The notes under the pieces are model-generated. The model was not told where the DNA came from and did not search any database. It saw only the letters and a list, made by a program, of their open reading frames with translations. From assembly GCF_958979055.1 (NCBI RefSeq), contig NC_084886.1, positions 14,356,154 to 14,420,153 of the forward strand: 64,000 bases of DNA, read 5' to 3'. Below, piece after piece: positions 1-10,494 of this stretch; within the stretch, counting starts at the first letter, position 1, and every line of letters starts with the position of its first letter. A program made the translations under genes and the position numbers. Source of the DNA: Alnus glutinosa (lineage: Eukaryota > Streptophyta > Magnoliopsida > Fagales > Betulaceae).

Positions 1-1
1 G

Positions 2-103
<102 letters not shown>

Positions 104-580
104 ATACCCTCAAATTTCATCCCTTGTAACCCTTCCCTCATTTGATTTTTTTTCTTTTTTTCTTTTTTTTTTTAAAAAATGTCACACGTCTATTCATATA
201 ATTTTTTGTTTTTATATTTTTTTTTTTTATTTTGAAAATATATAGTTGATAGTTGAAATAGCTTAAGTTTATGTCAATTTAACACTTACAATTTTGTTAG
301 GGGTAGACAGATCGATGCTTGATCTACTGCGCCTGGCTATTCGTCCACCACCACCCATGCATGCATCAAAGTCTCCATCTACATGAGAAATCAAGAAACG
401 CGTATGCTTAAGGCATAATTTTCTAGTATGAGATAAAAAAGTGCAAAATCTTCGAAAACGACAAGTGTAGTGGTCCAAGCTCGATCAAATCCGGCCTAAC
501 CAGAAGCAGCATATAAGATCATGAAATTACCACCGACACTTTTTGATTACCCAAAATCAATCATGCATTGTTATCATCAT

Positions 581-597
581 ATGGTCCACGTACATGT
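581..597 (+). promoter_or_regulatory. Conserved PRP-family upstream motif, copy 1
   Basis: The 17-mer ATGGTCCACGTACATGT occurs here and again exactly at 34004-34020. Related forms stand twice upstream of the second PRP gene (51575-51596 and 51669-51692). It holds a CCACGTAC core of the ACGT type that bZIP or bHLH factors could bind. Regulatory function is inferred from conservation between paralogous promoters only. Confidence 0.45.
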
Positions 598-1102
598 TGA
601 TCATGACATTTACTAATAAAAAGCAGATCGAGTTTCACTTTGAAAAACCCTCACATTTTGATGAGATGAAAAAATAAGGCCCGAAAAAATGCCCTTCATT
701 CATACTAAATTTAAATTTGTAAGCAAACAAATAAAAGAATGTGAAAGCTAGGCCTAAGGAAAATTAAAATGAGAGAAGGTCATGATTTGGCATGCAATCA
801 GGACTTAAAAATAAATAAATAAATAAATGCTCCAATTAAAATACTAAGCTATATAAAAAATTAGATTCTTTTTCAAATGCTTGAATTGCTTGTACAATAT
901 TTTTAAAATTAGATTCTTTTAAAAATACCTCATTTTAACTTTTTTTTTTTTTTTTTTTTGGGTCTTGCCCGGCCTCTATTTTCATTATTGAGCCGCCTCA
1001 CACGTACGTAGCTAGTCAAAATGAATAGTAATATAATGTTACCACTCAAATATTCCCACTAACCTGGCCTCTTTGCTCAAATTTCCAACTTTTCAACTAA
1101 GA

Positions 1103-1120
1103 GGGACCCAAACGGGTCCC
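1103..1120. promoter_or_regulatory. GGGACCC-AAAC-GGGTCCC palindrome near the PRP1 TATA box
   Basis: A perfect 7-bp inverted repeat with a 4-base loop, about 105 bp upstream of the TATA box. Its half sites contain GGNCCC, the core shared by plant TCP factor sites. Whether TCP proteins bind is not shown. Confidence 0.35.
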
Positions 1121-1224
1121 ATTGTCACCTAAAATTAAAGAAATTATGCATCTTCGCAGATTACTTGTGGAGAGAAAGGCACGACTTTGACACCATACAC
1201 TGCCGATGATGGCGCCAAAACCAC

Positions 1225-1231
1225 TATAAAA
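1225..1231 (+). promoter_or_regulatory. TATA box of PRP1
   Basis: TATAAAA lies 58 bp before the ATG at 1283, which puts transcription start near 1255-1262. The stretch after it (TGGTATACGATTCT) resembles the same place in the second PRP gene (AGGTATCCATTCTT at 51958), so the core promoters are homologous. Confidence 0.8.
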
Positions 1232-1282
1232 TGGTATACGATTCTCCAGTTTTGAATAATCAGAACACAATTGCCGAAGATC

Positions 1283-2011
1283 ATGTCTAACACACACTTG
1301 CTAGTGTTGTTTCTTGCCGCCGTGGCTCTCACGGCCACTACTCCCTCCAATGCCGATTACCAAAAGCCACCGGTTCCAATTTACAAACCACCTGTTCCCA
1401 TTCACAAGCCACCAGCTCCTCCTGTTTACATACCTCCTCCAGTGAGCAAGCCACCACCCACAGAGCATAAGCCACCAACTCCTCCTGTTTACATACCTCC
1501 TCCAGTGAGCAAGCCACCACCCACAGAGCATAAGCCACCAACTCCTCCTGTTTACATACCTCCTCCAGTGAGCAAGCCACCACCCACAGAGCATAAGCCA
1601 CCAACTCCTCCTGTTTACATACCTCCTCCAGTGAGCAAGCCACCACCCACAGAGCATAAGCCACCAACTCCTCCAGTTTACACACGTCCTCCAGTGAGCA
1701 AGCCACCCCCAGAGCAGAAGCCACCGACCCCAGCTTATAAACCTCCCCCCGTCGTGAAGCCACCCCCAGAACAAAAGCCACCGGTCGAGAAGCCACCAAC
1801 TCTACCTCCCAAAACTGGAAAATCTCCACCAGAGTACAAGCCACCAACCCCGGTGGAGAGGCCACAAGTACCAGAACACAAACCACCACCAAAGCACCTG
1901 CCACCGCCACCTTACGGACACCCTCCCCCGGAAAAAGGTCAAGATCCTCACAAGCCACCCCGGAAGGTTTTCCCTCCACCACCATACGGGAAGCCACCTA
2001 CAAATGCCTAG
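1283..2011 (+). CDS. Repetitive proline-rich cell-wall protein (PRP1)
   Basis: A 242-residue secreted structural wall protein of the repetitive proline-rich / early-nodulin-75-like type. The start is the ATG at 1283; the reading frame is open upstream to 1271, but only through a TTG. Residues 1-24 form a signal peptide (hydrophobic LLVLFLAAVALTA core, likely cleaved before DYQKPP). The rest is almost all Pro, Lys, Val, Tyr and Thr in PPVYxPP and KPPPxEHKPP motifs. Four 21-residue units (residues 46-129) are followed by degenerate units, then a conserved tail KPPRKVFPPPPYGKPPTNA. In this family prolines are hydroxylated and tyrosines can cross-link in the wall. No introns. A good TATA box and a possible poly(A) signal flank it. 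It is a clear paralog of the gene at 51992. Which PRP subclass it belongs to is uncertain. Confidence 0.92.
   Translation: MSNTHLLVLFLAAVALTATTPSNADYQKPPVPIYKPPVPIHKPPAPPVYIPPPVSKPPPTEHKPPTPPVYIPPPVSKPPPTEHKPPTPPVYIPPPVSKPPPTEHKPPTPPVYIPPPVSKPPPTEHKPPTPPVYTRPPVSKPPPEQKPPTPAYKPPPVVKPPPEQKPPVEKPPTLPPKTGKSPPEYKPPTPVERPQVPEHKPPPKHLPPPPYGHPPPEKGQDPHKPPRKVFPPPPYGKPPTNA
1418..1669 (+). repeat. Four 63-bp tandem units inside PRP1
   Basis: Four in-frame 63-bp units (1418-1480, 1481-1543, 1544-1606, 1607-1669) read as identical at the DNA level. Each encodes PPVYIPPPVSKPPPTEHKPPT. A fifth, diverged and shorter unit starts at 1670. Identity at silent sites points to recent unequal exchange. Confidence 0.92.
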
Positions 2012-2187
2012 TTTGCACTACAAGCCTTAAGATCAACACCTATCCATCAGGTCTGAGTTTATAGTGAGAATGGATAGATTATAGCCAATAGAAATAAGAG
2101 CTTGTCACTACTCATTATGCTTCCGTGTGTTATGTTCTATTGAATCATTGATCAAGCATATTTAGTGCCATCGTCAGTATTTTCCAT

Positions 2188-2193
2188 AATAAA
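2188..2193 (+). terminator. Possible poly(A) signal of PRP1
   Basis: AATAAA, 177 bp after the stop codon. An upstream GAAATAAGAG block (about 2090-2100) recurs after the stop of the second PRP gene, so part of this 3' UTR is conserved between paralogs. Confidence 0.4.
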
Positions 2194-2447
2194 TATTTCT
2201 TTTTACCAATGCGTTTAAAATTACCCCGCTAAGCTCAACAAAATTCGTTTTCTTTTTGCTGCATGGAAATTTGGTTGGTGAACAGAAAGAATCAGAAACG
2301 TCACATTTAGTACTAAAATGATGAATGATGACATACATAATTATTTATCTTCATCTATCCTGTTTACCAAATGTCAAAAAGAATAACTAATTAAGGCCAA
2401 AAACATGAACTAGGTTAGTTAATTAATAATAAGAAACTGGCATATAA

Positions 2448-2763
2448 GGGTCCGTTTGGATTTGCGATTTCAAAAAGTGCGATTTAAAAATAGCGATTTT
2501 AAAATGTGCGATTTTAAAAAGTGATTTTTAAAAACGTAATTAAGCGTTTGGCAAAATCGCAGTTTGGCCTTTAAAATCGCAGTTTATCCTTTTAAAATAC
2601 TGCATTTTCAAAAAAGCACCACATTGCTTGCGATTTGAATAAGCACTTTTCTGCGTTTTCAAATCGCAATTTTTTAAAAACGCAGTTTCCAAACGGTTTA
2701 CTTTCTGCGATTTGGTTTAAAATCGCACTTTTTTTCTACGAAATCGCAATCCCAAACGCACCC
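2448..2763. mobile_element. Tourist-like MITE (PIF/Harbinger type)
   Basis: A 316-bp element with imperfect terminal inverted repeats (GGGTCCGTTTGGATTTGCGA at the left; right end complementary to GGGTGCGTTTGGGATTGCGA). It is flanked by a TAA duplication at 2445-2447 and 2764-2766, typical of PIF/Harbinger MITEs. The interior is rich in GCGATTT and has no coding capacity. A second, more diverged copy lies at 33371-33669. Confidence 0.85.
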
Positions 2764-2809
2764 TAACTCGGCACTTCAAACAAGCATACGAGCTTATTAC
2801 GATTGTAAG

Positions 2810-2902
2810 TGTTATAATAATAATTAAATGATTAAATTTTTTATATATATGTTTCTATCTCTTAGCGGTAATTTAAATTTTTTGGGATAAAATGATTTAA
2901 CA
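2810..2902 (+). mobile_element. Solo LTR of a TRIM element
   Basis: A 93-bp sequence beginning TGTTATAAT and ending GATTTAACA, flanked by a perfect GTAAG duplication (2805-2809 and 2903-2907). It matches the short LTRs of the TRIM at 3636-3924, including the AAATGATTAAATTT and GGATAAAATGATTTAACA parts. Confidence 0.75.
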
Positions 2903-3153
2903 GTAAGATAGGCTCATGAGCCGCCAGAATTCCGCTTAAAAATTTCAAGATATTTTATTGGTGTGAAACTCGACAAGCTGCACCATCACCCTGGTGACTA
3001 CTTGCTATCAATTTTAAAGCAAGATTAACAAGAGATTGCTCTACTTCTATGAAGCCTCTTGTGTTAGTGGTATAAAATTATCACTGTGAACCAGAGTGCG
3101 TGAACACCGAGGAACATCTATATCCTAGCTAGGGCGTTGCTAAACGGGAAAAG

Positions 3154-3155
<2 letters not shown>

Positions 3156-3204
<49 letters not shown>
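3156..3204. repeat. (AT)n microsatellite
   Basis: About 24 AT units without interruption. Confidence 0.95.
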
Positions 3205-3209
<5 letters not shown>

Positions 3210-3635
3210 ATGTAGAAAATTTGTCCTCGGATAGTGATGATGATGAACTAACTAGTAAGGGTGCGATTGAAATTGCATGCCCCCATTAATGTGGCTTGCA
3301 AGTTTGAAACCAAAAGGGAGAGACATTTACAAGAAAATTGCAACAAAATCTCAAAGTTTTTGATTGTCATGCTCCCCCTTTTTTTCAATGACTTAAACTT
3401 TAGTAATTATATTGTGAGTTCCTCCTACCTCGGTAACGAATTAAGTAAAATACAATGCAAAGTTTAAAGAACCAAAAAAAAAAAGAAGCACAATTCGTCT
3501 GTGATTAATTTTGCCGTATTCTAAAACATTCCATAAACGCATATGCATGTAACATGGAGGGATTACATACCGAATGAAGTGAATTAAAAATCATGTTAAG
3601 GGATTGCATGGATCCAACCTATATATATTTCTTAT

Positions 3636-3924
3636 TCTTAAAGTATTGATTAAGTGATTAAATTTACCTCTTCCTATAAGTTTAAGCTTTTGAGATAAGT
3701 GGTAATTTAACATGGTATCAGAGCCAAAGGTCCTAAGTTCAAGTCTTGATTCCGTCATTTACCTCCCATTTCAATTAATTATTTCATGTTCATGTTGTGC
3801 CTCACCTATTAAAAAGAAGTTTGAACCTACACGTGAGAATAAATGTTAAAGTATTGATTAAGTGATTAAATTTACTTCGATCTTCCTATAAATTTAAACT
3901 TTTGAGATAAATAGTGATTTAACA
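3636..3924 (+). mobile_element. TRIM retrotransposon, complete
   Basis: Two direct repeats of about 80 bp (3636-3712 and 3844-3924) share TTAAAGTATTGATTAAGTGA and end in TTTAACA. The first is followed at once by TGGTATCAGAGCC (3713-3725), the usual initiator-Met-tRNA primer site. Only about 130 bp lie between the LTRs and they encode nothing, which fits a terminal-repeat retrotransposon in miniature. Flanks CTTAT and CCTAT are a probable decayed 5-bp duplication. The first base pair of the left LTR is mutated. Confidence 0.8.
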
Positions 3925-4165
3925 CCTATTAAATGCAGTTAATACCCGGTCACAATTTTTTGCATAGGGTTAATGTGCTATTCTTATTAAAATAGCACAA
4001 AACATTAGTTTCAAATATATCTAACTTGGTTCAAAATCAGAGCCTAGCCGCGATTTTAGGATATGGGCATGTTTGCCTGGCCATGTCCCAACAAGGTCAG
4101 TAAGAATAACAAATAAATTAAATAACAAATAAATCATAGAATTAATACTATATATTATAATGTCA

Positions 4166-4168
<3 letters not shown>

Positions 4169-4206
<38 letters not shown>
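4169..4206. repeat. (TA)n microsatellite
   Basis: About 19 TA units. Confidence 0.95.
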
Positions 4207-4208
<2 letters not shown>

Positions 4209-5098
4209 AAAATAAATCAGCATTTGATACGATCGATATATGAATGGTAAGTGATCTCATTGTAATCATATTTCTGCAATATCTAGCTAAAAAGGTTGTA
4301 TCAAAAACAAATTAATTCATAATATATTTTGAATATATTCTTACATCCTCTCAAAGAATATTCAAATTAACTCAAGTTGGCAATGTAGAAGCCAACTTGA
4401 GTTTGGAAACAATATTACAAAAATATCCAGGTCAATATGCTTTGATGAACACGTACGTACATTAGCCGGCTTATTACTAGATGCAAAAAGGGAAAGGCAG
4501 AGAGTTTCATGGTGCACAAAATGGCAATGGATCTCGCTGTGTTCAGTGCATTTATGGAGAACATTATTATGGAAAATTTGAATCGCATTGTAACGAAATG
4601 CTAAATTAATGATCTGAAGGGCACCCATATCAAGTGAACTCGATCAGCATAATTAGACTTTGATATTAGTCCAATAAAGTAAATTTCTAAAATACATTCC
4701 GAATATATTTTTGAATATATTCTCACAACTAATTAACTAGCGTAGCCATTCAAATGAGGTAGATCATGGCAACAATGAACAATCTATTGACAACAATCAA
4801 AGGCTAAAGGTATATTAATGAGTTTTGCTTCAACTATCAAAAGAAGATATAACTTTTTTTTTTTTTTTTTGGAATATGAACAACGATCTAGAATTAAACA
4901 AATTTGGAAGAATATAAACGAGAGGTACGAGTTGAAGAGATTATTCCAAGAAAGGCCTGGCCTTCTCACTTGGAAGAGAACTGATTTTCGATACCTAAAA
5001 CAGTGCTTTGGATGCCATGAATCTCACATGTCAAGAGCTCACCATTCATTTTAGAGTCTGAAATAATACTAGGGAAAAAAAAACCGCTAGCCACTGTA
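4207..5098. other. Intergenic, no gene recognised
   Basis: Short open frames here lack homology that I recognise. A block at 4951-4980 (GGCCTGGCCTTCTCACTTGG and following) resembles 50287-50316, which may reflect an older duplication of PRP-flanking DNA. Confidence 0.5.
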
Positions 5099-5242
5099 CC
5101 TCCAGTTTCTCTCCAGTTTAATGGAGATTATTTAGTCTCTTATAATGCAGTGACATTTTTATCTTTTAAAATTGTTTAGAACAAAAATATCCTTGCATTA
5201 TAAAGACCGATTACTCTCCGTTCTCTTAGAACTAGAGAGTAT
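5099..5242. mobile_element. Small foldback MITE
   Basis: Inverted arms GGAGATTATTTAGTCTCTTA / complement of TAAAGACCGATTACTCTCC and ATAATGCA / TGCATTAT surround an AT-rich middle. No clear target duplication and no coding capacity. Confidence 0.45.
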
Positions 5243-5396
5243 CCTAATACCGTGTTTTGTGTAGGTGGTATATATATTGGAGGAAGAGAAAATGGTCAAC
5301 AACGTTCTGACCGGAAAAAAAAAATGGGAGGAAAAAAGTCGGTTTTCACTAGCCTTTTACCTACCCTCACCTTCTTGATCTTTTCAATTAGAGCAG

Positions 5397-5573
5397 TGAT
5401 ACATGGACGGAAGGTCTCCGTCCCCCATCACCCACTTTTTTTATTTTTAAATCAAAAAATATATAAATTTGTCATTTTTTTGATGTTACATCAAAAGACA
5501 AATTTATATATTTTTTTTTATTTAAAAAACAAAAAGAGGGTGATGGGGACGGTTGTTTGTCCCTCACCTATCA
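5397..5573. mobile_element. Foldback MITE with central TGATGTTACATCA palindrome
   Basis: The whole 177 bp folds on itself: CCGTCCCCCATCACCC pairs with GGGTGATGGGGACGG, and ATATATAAATTTGTC pairs with GACAAATTTATATAT around TTGATGTTACATCAA. The ends are TGATA and TATCA. It shares its layout and central palindrome with 55178-55348. Confidence 0.7.
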
Positions 5574-5950
5574 TTTTCCTTTCAATTATTCTCATGTGCA
5601 ACCGGTTGCCAATTATTCTCAACATTTTGACGCCAAAAAAAAAAAAAAAAAAAAAAAAGGAAAATTAAAGCTCAATCGGTTCTACCCAATTACTAATGCT
5701 CTGTTTTTAAATACTCTAGTGGTACCTGAGTTTTACGTGTTTTTAAATTTAGTACCTAAGTTTTATTTTGTATCATAGGTGATACCTGAATTATGAGTGA
5801 AAACTCAATTGGTACCTCTGTTAGATTTTTCATCCAAAACTTAATGTACAGCCACGTCATTGCCACATGGGGCCTGATTAACGTGACACCTGTCCTCCTG
5901 GCCACATCATTTGCTACATAACTGCCATCTCAGTAAGTCATGCCACATGT

Positions 5951-6129
5951 ATGTCCGATTATTTCATAATTAAAACCTGTTTTAATTAAACATTGTTTGT
6001 TTCAAAAAAAATTTACCGTTGGTTAAACTTAATGAACGACAGAGAAGAGAACGAAGATAATTTGAACATTACGAAAATCGGCCAAAACTAGGGTTCATCA
6101 GCCATTTCCCCCAAATTGCAGAACCAACA
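5951..6129 (+). repeat. MULE left terminal inverted repeat
   Basis: Begins ATGTCCGATTATTTCATAAT and matches the reverse complement of 11193-11371 throughout with scattered differences. It lies about 200 bp before the GRF start codon and probably carries its promoter, as MULE TIRs commonly do. Confidence 0.85.
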
Positions 6130-6332
6130 CTAACCAGAACTGGTGCTTCGTTGACCATTCTTCCCTAACCCCAAATCTAAATTTTCGCAAGATCATGCCG
6201 AATTTAGCTTCCAGTGGACAAGATTTCTCAAAAATGCCAAAAATCGTCAATTCCTAATCAGCTCGGGTACGATTGTTTCTTCCCAAACGAAACGCCGAAT
6301 CTACAGCAGATCAGGCCGATTTTTAGCTCCCC

Positions 6333-7087
6333 ATGGATGATACCAGCTGTTCCGTGGACGAGATGGCATCAAGTCACCTACGAGATTGGAAAGGAAAGGA
6401 AGTTTTCTGTGGTATAGAGAAGGTTGGTTGTTTAAATTTGTTTCATTTGGATTTTAGATAATGTAAGTAATTTTTTTTTAAAGAAAAAAAACATGTTTTC
6501 ATTTTGAATTTAGATTAATGTTTGGTTTGTTCTTTGGATTTAGTCATCTTCTGGATCTTCGTCGGTGACCTGCGGAGAGGGGTCCTATTACTGTTACTGC
6601 GATTTACCCGCACTATTGAAAACCTCTTGGACTATGGATAATCCTGGAAGAAGATTTTGGGGTTACGCCACCTACAATTCAAGAGTAAACATTTTTTTTT
6701 ATGATTGAAGTACTTCCTGTAAGGGTGAGTTATTAATATACTTCAACATACAAACAAAAGCTGCATGCAAATTTTTAAAATGGAATGACAACCCAACTTT
6801 TGCAAGGGGTGAGGAGGTCTTAAAAGAGATTATGAAGAAGGTTACTGAGCTGGAGGATGAAAATGATAACTTGATGGCAATGATGAAAGACTTGGAGAAT
6901 GAAAGGGACAGTTGTATGGAAAGGGTTAGGCAATTGTAGAAGGGGGATGATAAACGCATGGAAATCATCAATTGTCTAGAGAAGGAAAATGTCAACTACA
7001 GGGCAAGAGAGAAATTTCTGATGTATACTTTGTTCCTGTCATGGGTTACCATGCTGTTGATTGGTTGTGTTGCACTTATGAAATGAT
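6333..7087 (+). pseudogene. zf-GRF / coiled-coil / membrane-tail protein gene in the MULE
   Basis: ATG at 6333. Exon 1 (6333-6422) ends at a GT donor. Exon 2 (6544-6684) encodes a GRF-type zinc finger: CYCDLPALLKTSWTMDNPGR followed by RFWGY. The third part (from about 6761) encodes ACKFLKW, then a charged coiled coil (EELEDEN- and ENERDS-like heptads, residues about 95-150), then a C-terminal membrane segment (MYTLFLSWVTMLLIGCVAL) and a stop at 7085. This matches small plant GRF-domain proteins of the At4g04775 type. Defects: the third zinc ligand, normally Cys in RRFxxC, is Tyr; the second intron joins out of phase; and a TAG at 6937-6939 cuts the coiled coil. It is placed like mudrB of MuDR, convergent with the transposase. 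Function in the element is unknown. Confidence 0.7.
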
Positions 7088-7490
7088 TTGTAAAAGATAT
7101 TTCTATATGTATGGGAATTATGTAACCTTGGTACCTACTAATTTATTTAATATTGTTTATTTAAATTGTAACAGAAATAATACTTATGTTTTATCAAGGT
7201 ACCATTTTTTGTACTAATGGTACCCCATCTATATTTGACGCTATGTCCAAAAATATCCAAAAGTTTAGTTTAGGTCTTGTGCACTACTTTTATTCAATGT
7301 GGTTTATCAATGTCCAAAAGTTACGGCTTTGGTATCAATGTGAATAAAAACTTATCACTATTAGTACCTAGGTTTTAGACTTGTATCACAAATAGTACCT
7401 CAGTTTTAAAATTGTACTGTTTTTGGTACCTAAGTTTTACTATATTTTCTCAAATGGTACCATCAATATTTCACTTACACCCATACATCA

Positions 7491-7533
<43 letters not shown>

Positions 7534-7845
7534 TCCAAAAGACCCAGATTACCAACACAACAATAAAATGGTATCACAATAAGATTGTCAACACAACAAG
7601 AAAATGGTATCACACAACAAAATGTGTTCATCAACAAAGTGACCTATTCATCAACCAAAAGTTACATGTTCATCAACAAAATGGTATCACAATAACTAAC
7701 CGAGAAATGTTGAAAAGTTAATGTCTTCTGCACCAAACAGTAACTAACCCAGATTTTTTACACCATCATAAAAACAAATTACACCAACGGTGTGTTAATG
7801 TATCCAAAAAACTACAACTGTACAGAATTTAGGACTGGATCCCTA
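7088..7845. other. Space between the convergent MULE genes
   Basis: Non-coding. It holds sequence resembling the outer left end (TAGTACCTAGGTTTTAGACT at 7360-7440), a pure poly-A run at 7492-7530, and degenerate repeats of AACAAAATGGTATCAC between 7550 and 7700. Confidence 0.55.
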
Positions 7846-10256
7846 TTGAGCTGTACTCAGCTGTTGTGGTTGTGACTATGTATCAACTTCAACTGGCTGT
7901 GACCCCCCAGACTACGACACCTCTGAATTCCTCTTGTATATTGAAGAGACTCGCCTTTGTCTCCGTCGTATCGGTTGGCTTTTGGTTTGTGGGATGTCAT
8001 CCAATTGTTGACCAACCGTATTTGTAGATTCAATTGTCCTAGAGAGTCTCCTTCTTCTCGATTAGTTTTCGGTTTGTGGGATGACCTCCGGTGTATTTGT
8101 AGATTCGGTTGTCCTAGAGAGTCTCTGTCTTCTTAGTTGGTTTTCGGTTTGTGGGATATCCTCCGGTGTATTTGTAGCTTCGGTTGTCCTAGGAGGTGAC
8201 ACTATCTCTGATGGTCCTCCCTACCATAAATTTAACAAACACATCAATATATCTAAAATTTAACGGTAAAACAGAATTTAAATTATGGTTATTCCACAAG
8301 TAAAAAACAAACTTACAACATTGGCCTTCGGCTTCCTAATTTTTTTTTCGAATACTTCTTCCTATCGGGATTTTCTGGTTCGCGGCAACTTCTAGCATTG
8401 TGGCCTTTTTTACCACAGTTTCCACAGCGTACATCGTATCCCTTGCGACACATTTTAATTCTCTCATCTAGTTTTTCCTCATCAGGTTCTCTTTTTCTCT
8501 GTTTTTTGGGCCTCCCGCGTTGTTTCTTTGGCTCAGGTGGATCTATGGGATCCACATCACGGTCATCCGGTCCAGGCATAGGATTAATCCCACCAGTATA
8601 GGCCTGTCTGAATGTATCCATAAGGAACCATTTACTAACATATTGCTCGGGTTTCTAATGATTTAGGTATATGGCAGCAATTGCATGTGGGCATGGAATT
8701 CCATTTGGCTGCCACCTCCCACAACCATATGTACGTTGCTCAAGATTTACCACCTTGCAAGCCTCGTGGGTACTGTCGACCTCAAACAACAGTTTGTTGC
8801 TCCAATGACATATATAGTTCCTTGCATCTGACTTGTTTCTCTCCAATTTTTTCATTATCTTAGGGCAAATAACATTTGTTGCAGTTGCTGCTCCAGCCCT
8901 TTTCTAATTGAACCGGTTCATAATTTGCCGCCTTATTGTCTCAAAACAAGTCAGTATTGGTTGCTCTCTTGCTTCCAATATCCATGCATTGAAGCTCTCT
9001 GCAGTTTTATTTAACAAAATATCACTGCAGCTGGTGGTTCGGAATGCATGCCTTGACCACATTTTTGGGTCAATTTTTTCAATGTATTCACCTGCTTCAC
9101 CATGCATACCTCTGATCACGGAGAGGTAGTACTTGAACTGAATTTCATTTGGTGCCCTAGCTGCACCCCACAATGCGTCTTTGAATTCCTTTCCCTTAAA
9201 TCTCTTGCCCTTGAAATTTGCATGCAAGTGCCTGACACAAAATCGATGCTCGAGACCGGGCATTAGATCCTCCAAAGCATCGAAGAGTCCCTGTATTGAC
9301 AAAAAAATACATGTTAAATAAAAGGTTAATATGTAAATACACATATGACAGAGGTAGTTCATGCAGATATTACCTTCTGTCGATCTGACATAAATGATAA
9401 AGGTAGTTCATGCAGATAACCAACATCTTCTAATAGTTTTCGCAAGAACCATGCCCATCCCCCTCCTCCTAGGTACCCTTCGCCCTCTTCTTCCCCACTG
9501 TCTAAACTGTTGAAGTTATCATTGTCATATGACTAGTCATCCGGGTCATTTGTATCATCAACTTCATTGTTCACTTGTGAATTTGTATCCGACATGTGAA
9601 ACCATTTACGCAAATCATCCATCACTTCACTCACAACATCATCGGGGTTACCAACAAATATGTCTTCCTCCTCACCGTCAGTTACTTCAAAATCACTCAA
9701 CTCATAGTTTTCCTCCACTTCAAATTGTTGTGGTTGCTGCTGTGGTAGCTCCTGAGTTTGCTACTGAGGGGCCTGGTGGGGTTCCTGCTGATGGGGCTGC
9801 TGAGGTGGTGGATCAGATACTGCTTCTTGCCCATGCTGCTGTGACAAATTCTCCTCATAACTTATCTCAACTTCGGAAGGAGACTGTAACAACAACATTG
9901 GCTTCACCACCTCAATAGGAACGGGCTCATTCGGTACATTTGGTTCATGATCTACAAAGACATGCAGCCTCTTTTTGCCATTTAAAAGCCCTTTCAGTAT
10001 AGTCTTGAAATCATTATCTGACAGAAGACCATGTATTTGCTCATTGCTCTCTTCATCATACTGTAAAACAAATTAGAATAATTGTTGTATGGATAGTCCA
10101 AGTATGTGTCCAATACAGTGTTCAAGTGCCAAATGTTGAACCGGTCTGCATCTAAATCGAGTACTGTAAAAATATCTCCTCCAACATACGTCATCCGATG
10201 GCCAGACAGTGACCCATGGTGGTAGATAATTAGATAAAAAAAATTGGTTCATTCAT
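7846..10256 (-). pseudogene. mudrA-like MULE transposase, internally deleted
   Basis: Reads right to left. Exon 1 (10256-10117) encodes the N-terminal MuDR domain (IYHHGSLSGHRMTYVGGD); one T missing from a T-run near 10237 breaks it after the ATG. A short intron (10116-10061) is followed by exon 2 (10060-9374): Gln-rich then acidic linker, then WAWFLRKLLEDVG and MSDRQK. An 83-bp intron (9373-9291) joins in phase to exon 3: GLFDALEDLMPGLEHRFCVR, then the SWIM zinc finger (CGRWQPNGIPCPHA) and a CCHC knuckle (CGNCGKKGHNARSC). A GTAAGT donor at 8316 may lead to a last exon (8220-7846) with 25-residue repeats. The catalytic DDE core between linker and WAWFL is deleted. In-frame TAGs lie at 9763, 9535, 8906 and 8657. 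It cannot make active transposase. Confidence 0.82.
7976..8215 (-). repeat. 75-bp repeats in the last transposase exon
   Basis: Three copies of a unit of about 75 bp marked by TTTGTGGGATNNCNTCC and TGTATTTGTAG. The period is a multiple of three and, on the - strand, keeps one frame (RTTESTNTPEVIPQTEN-like), so the repeat is probably coding. Confidence 0.65.
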
Positions 10257-10288
10257 CCCTGCATCAATTGAATTAAAGAAATAGTTAG

Positions 10289-10494
10289 GGTCATTAAGTG
10301 TTGAATAGTGCTCATTAAGTGTTGACAAAGTGGTCATAAGTCTTGAATAATTTTGATAAGTGTTGATAAGTGTTTAATAGTGTTGATAAGTGTTTACAAG
10401 TGTTGAATAGTGTTCATTAAGTGTTGACAAGTGTTGGTAAGTGTTTACAAGTGTTGGTAAGTGTTCACAAGTATAGAATAGGGTTGATAAGTGT
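10289..10494. repeat. Degenerate TAAGTGTTGA repeats near the MULE end
   Basis: Around a dozen variants of TAAGTGTTGA(T/A)(A/C) are packed into about 200 bp just upstream of the transposase start. They have no fixed period. Subterminal repeats in transposons often bind transposase; that role is only inferred here. Confidence 0.55.

Noticed and set aside
1301..1997. Long - strand open frames opposite PRP1
   Set aside because: They come from the codon bias of a Pro-rich repeat (CCA/CCT read in reverse gives TGG/AGG) and have no promoter or homology.
9529..9918. + strand frame of 129 codons
   Set aside because: It is the antisense shadow of the Gln-rich and acidic linker of the MULE transposase.
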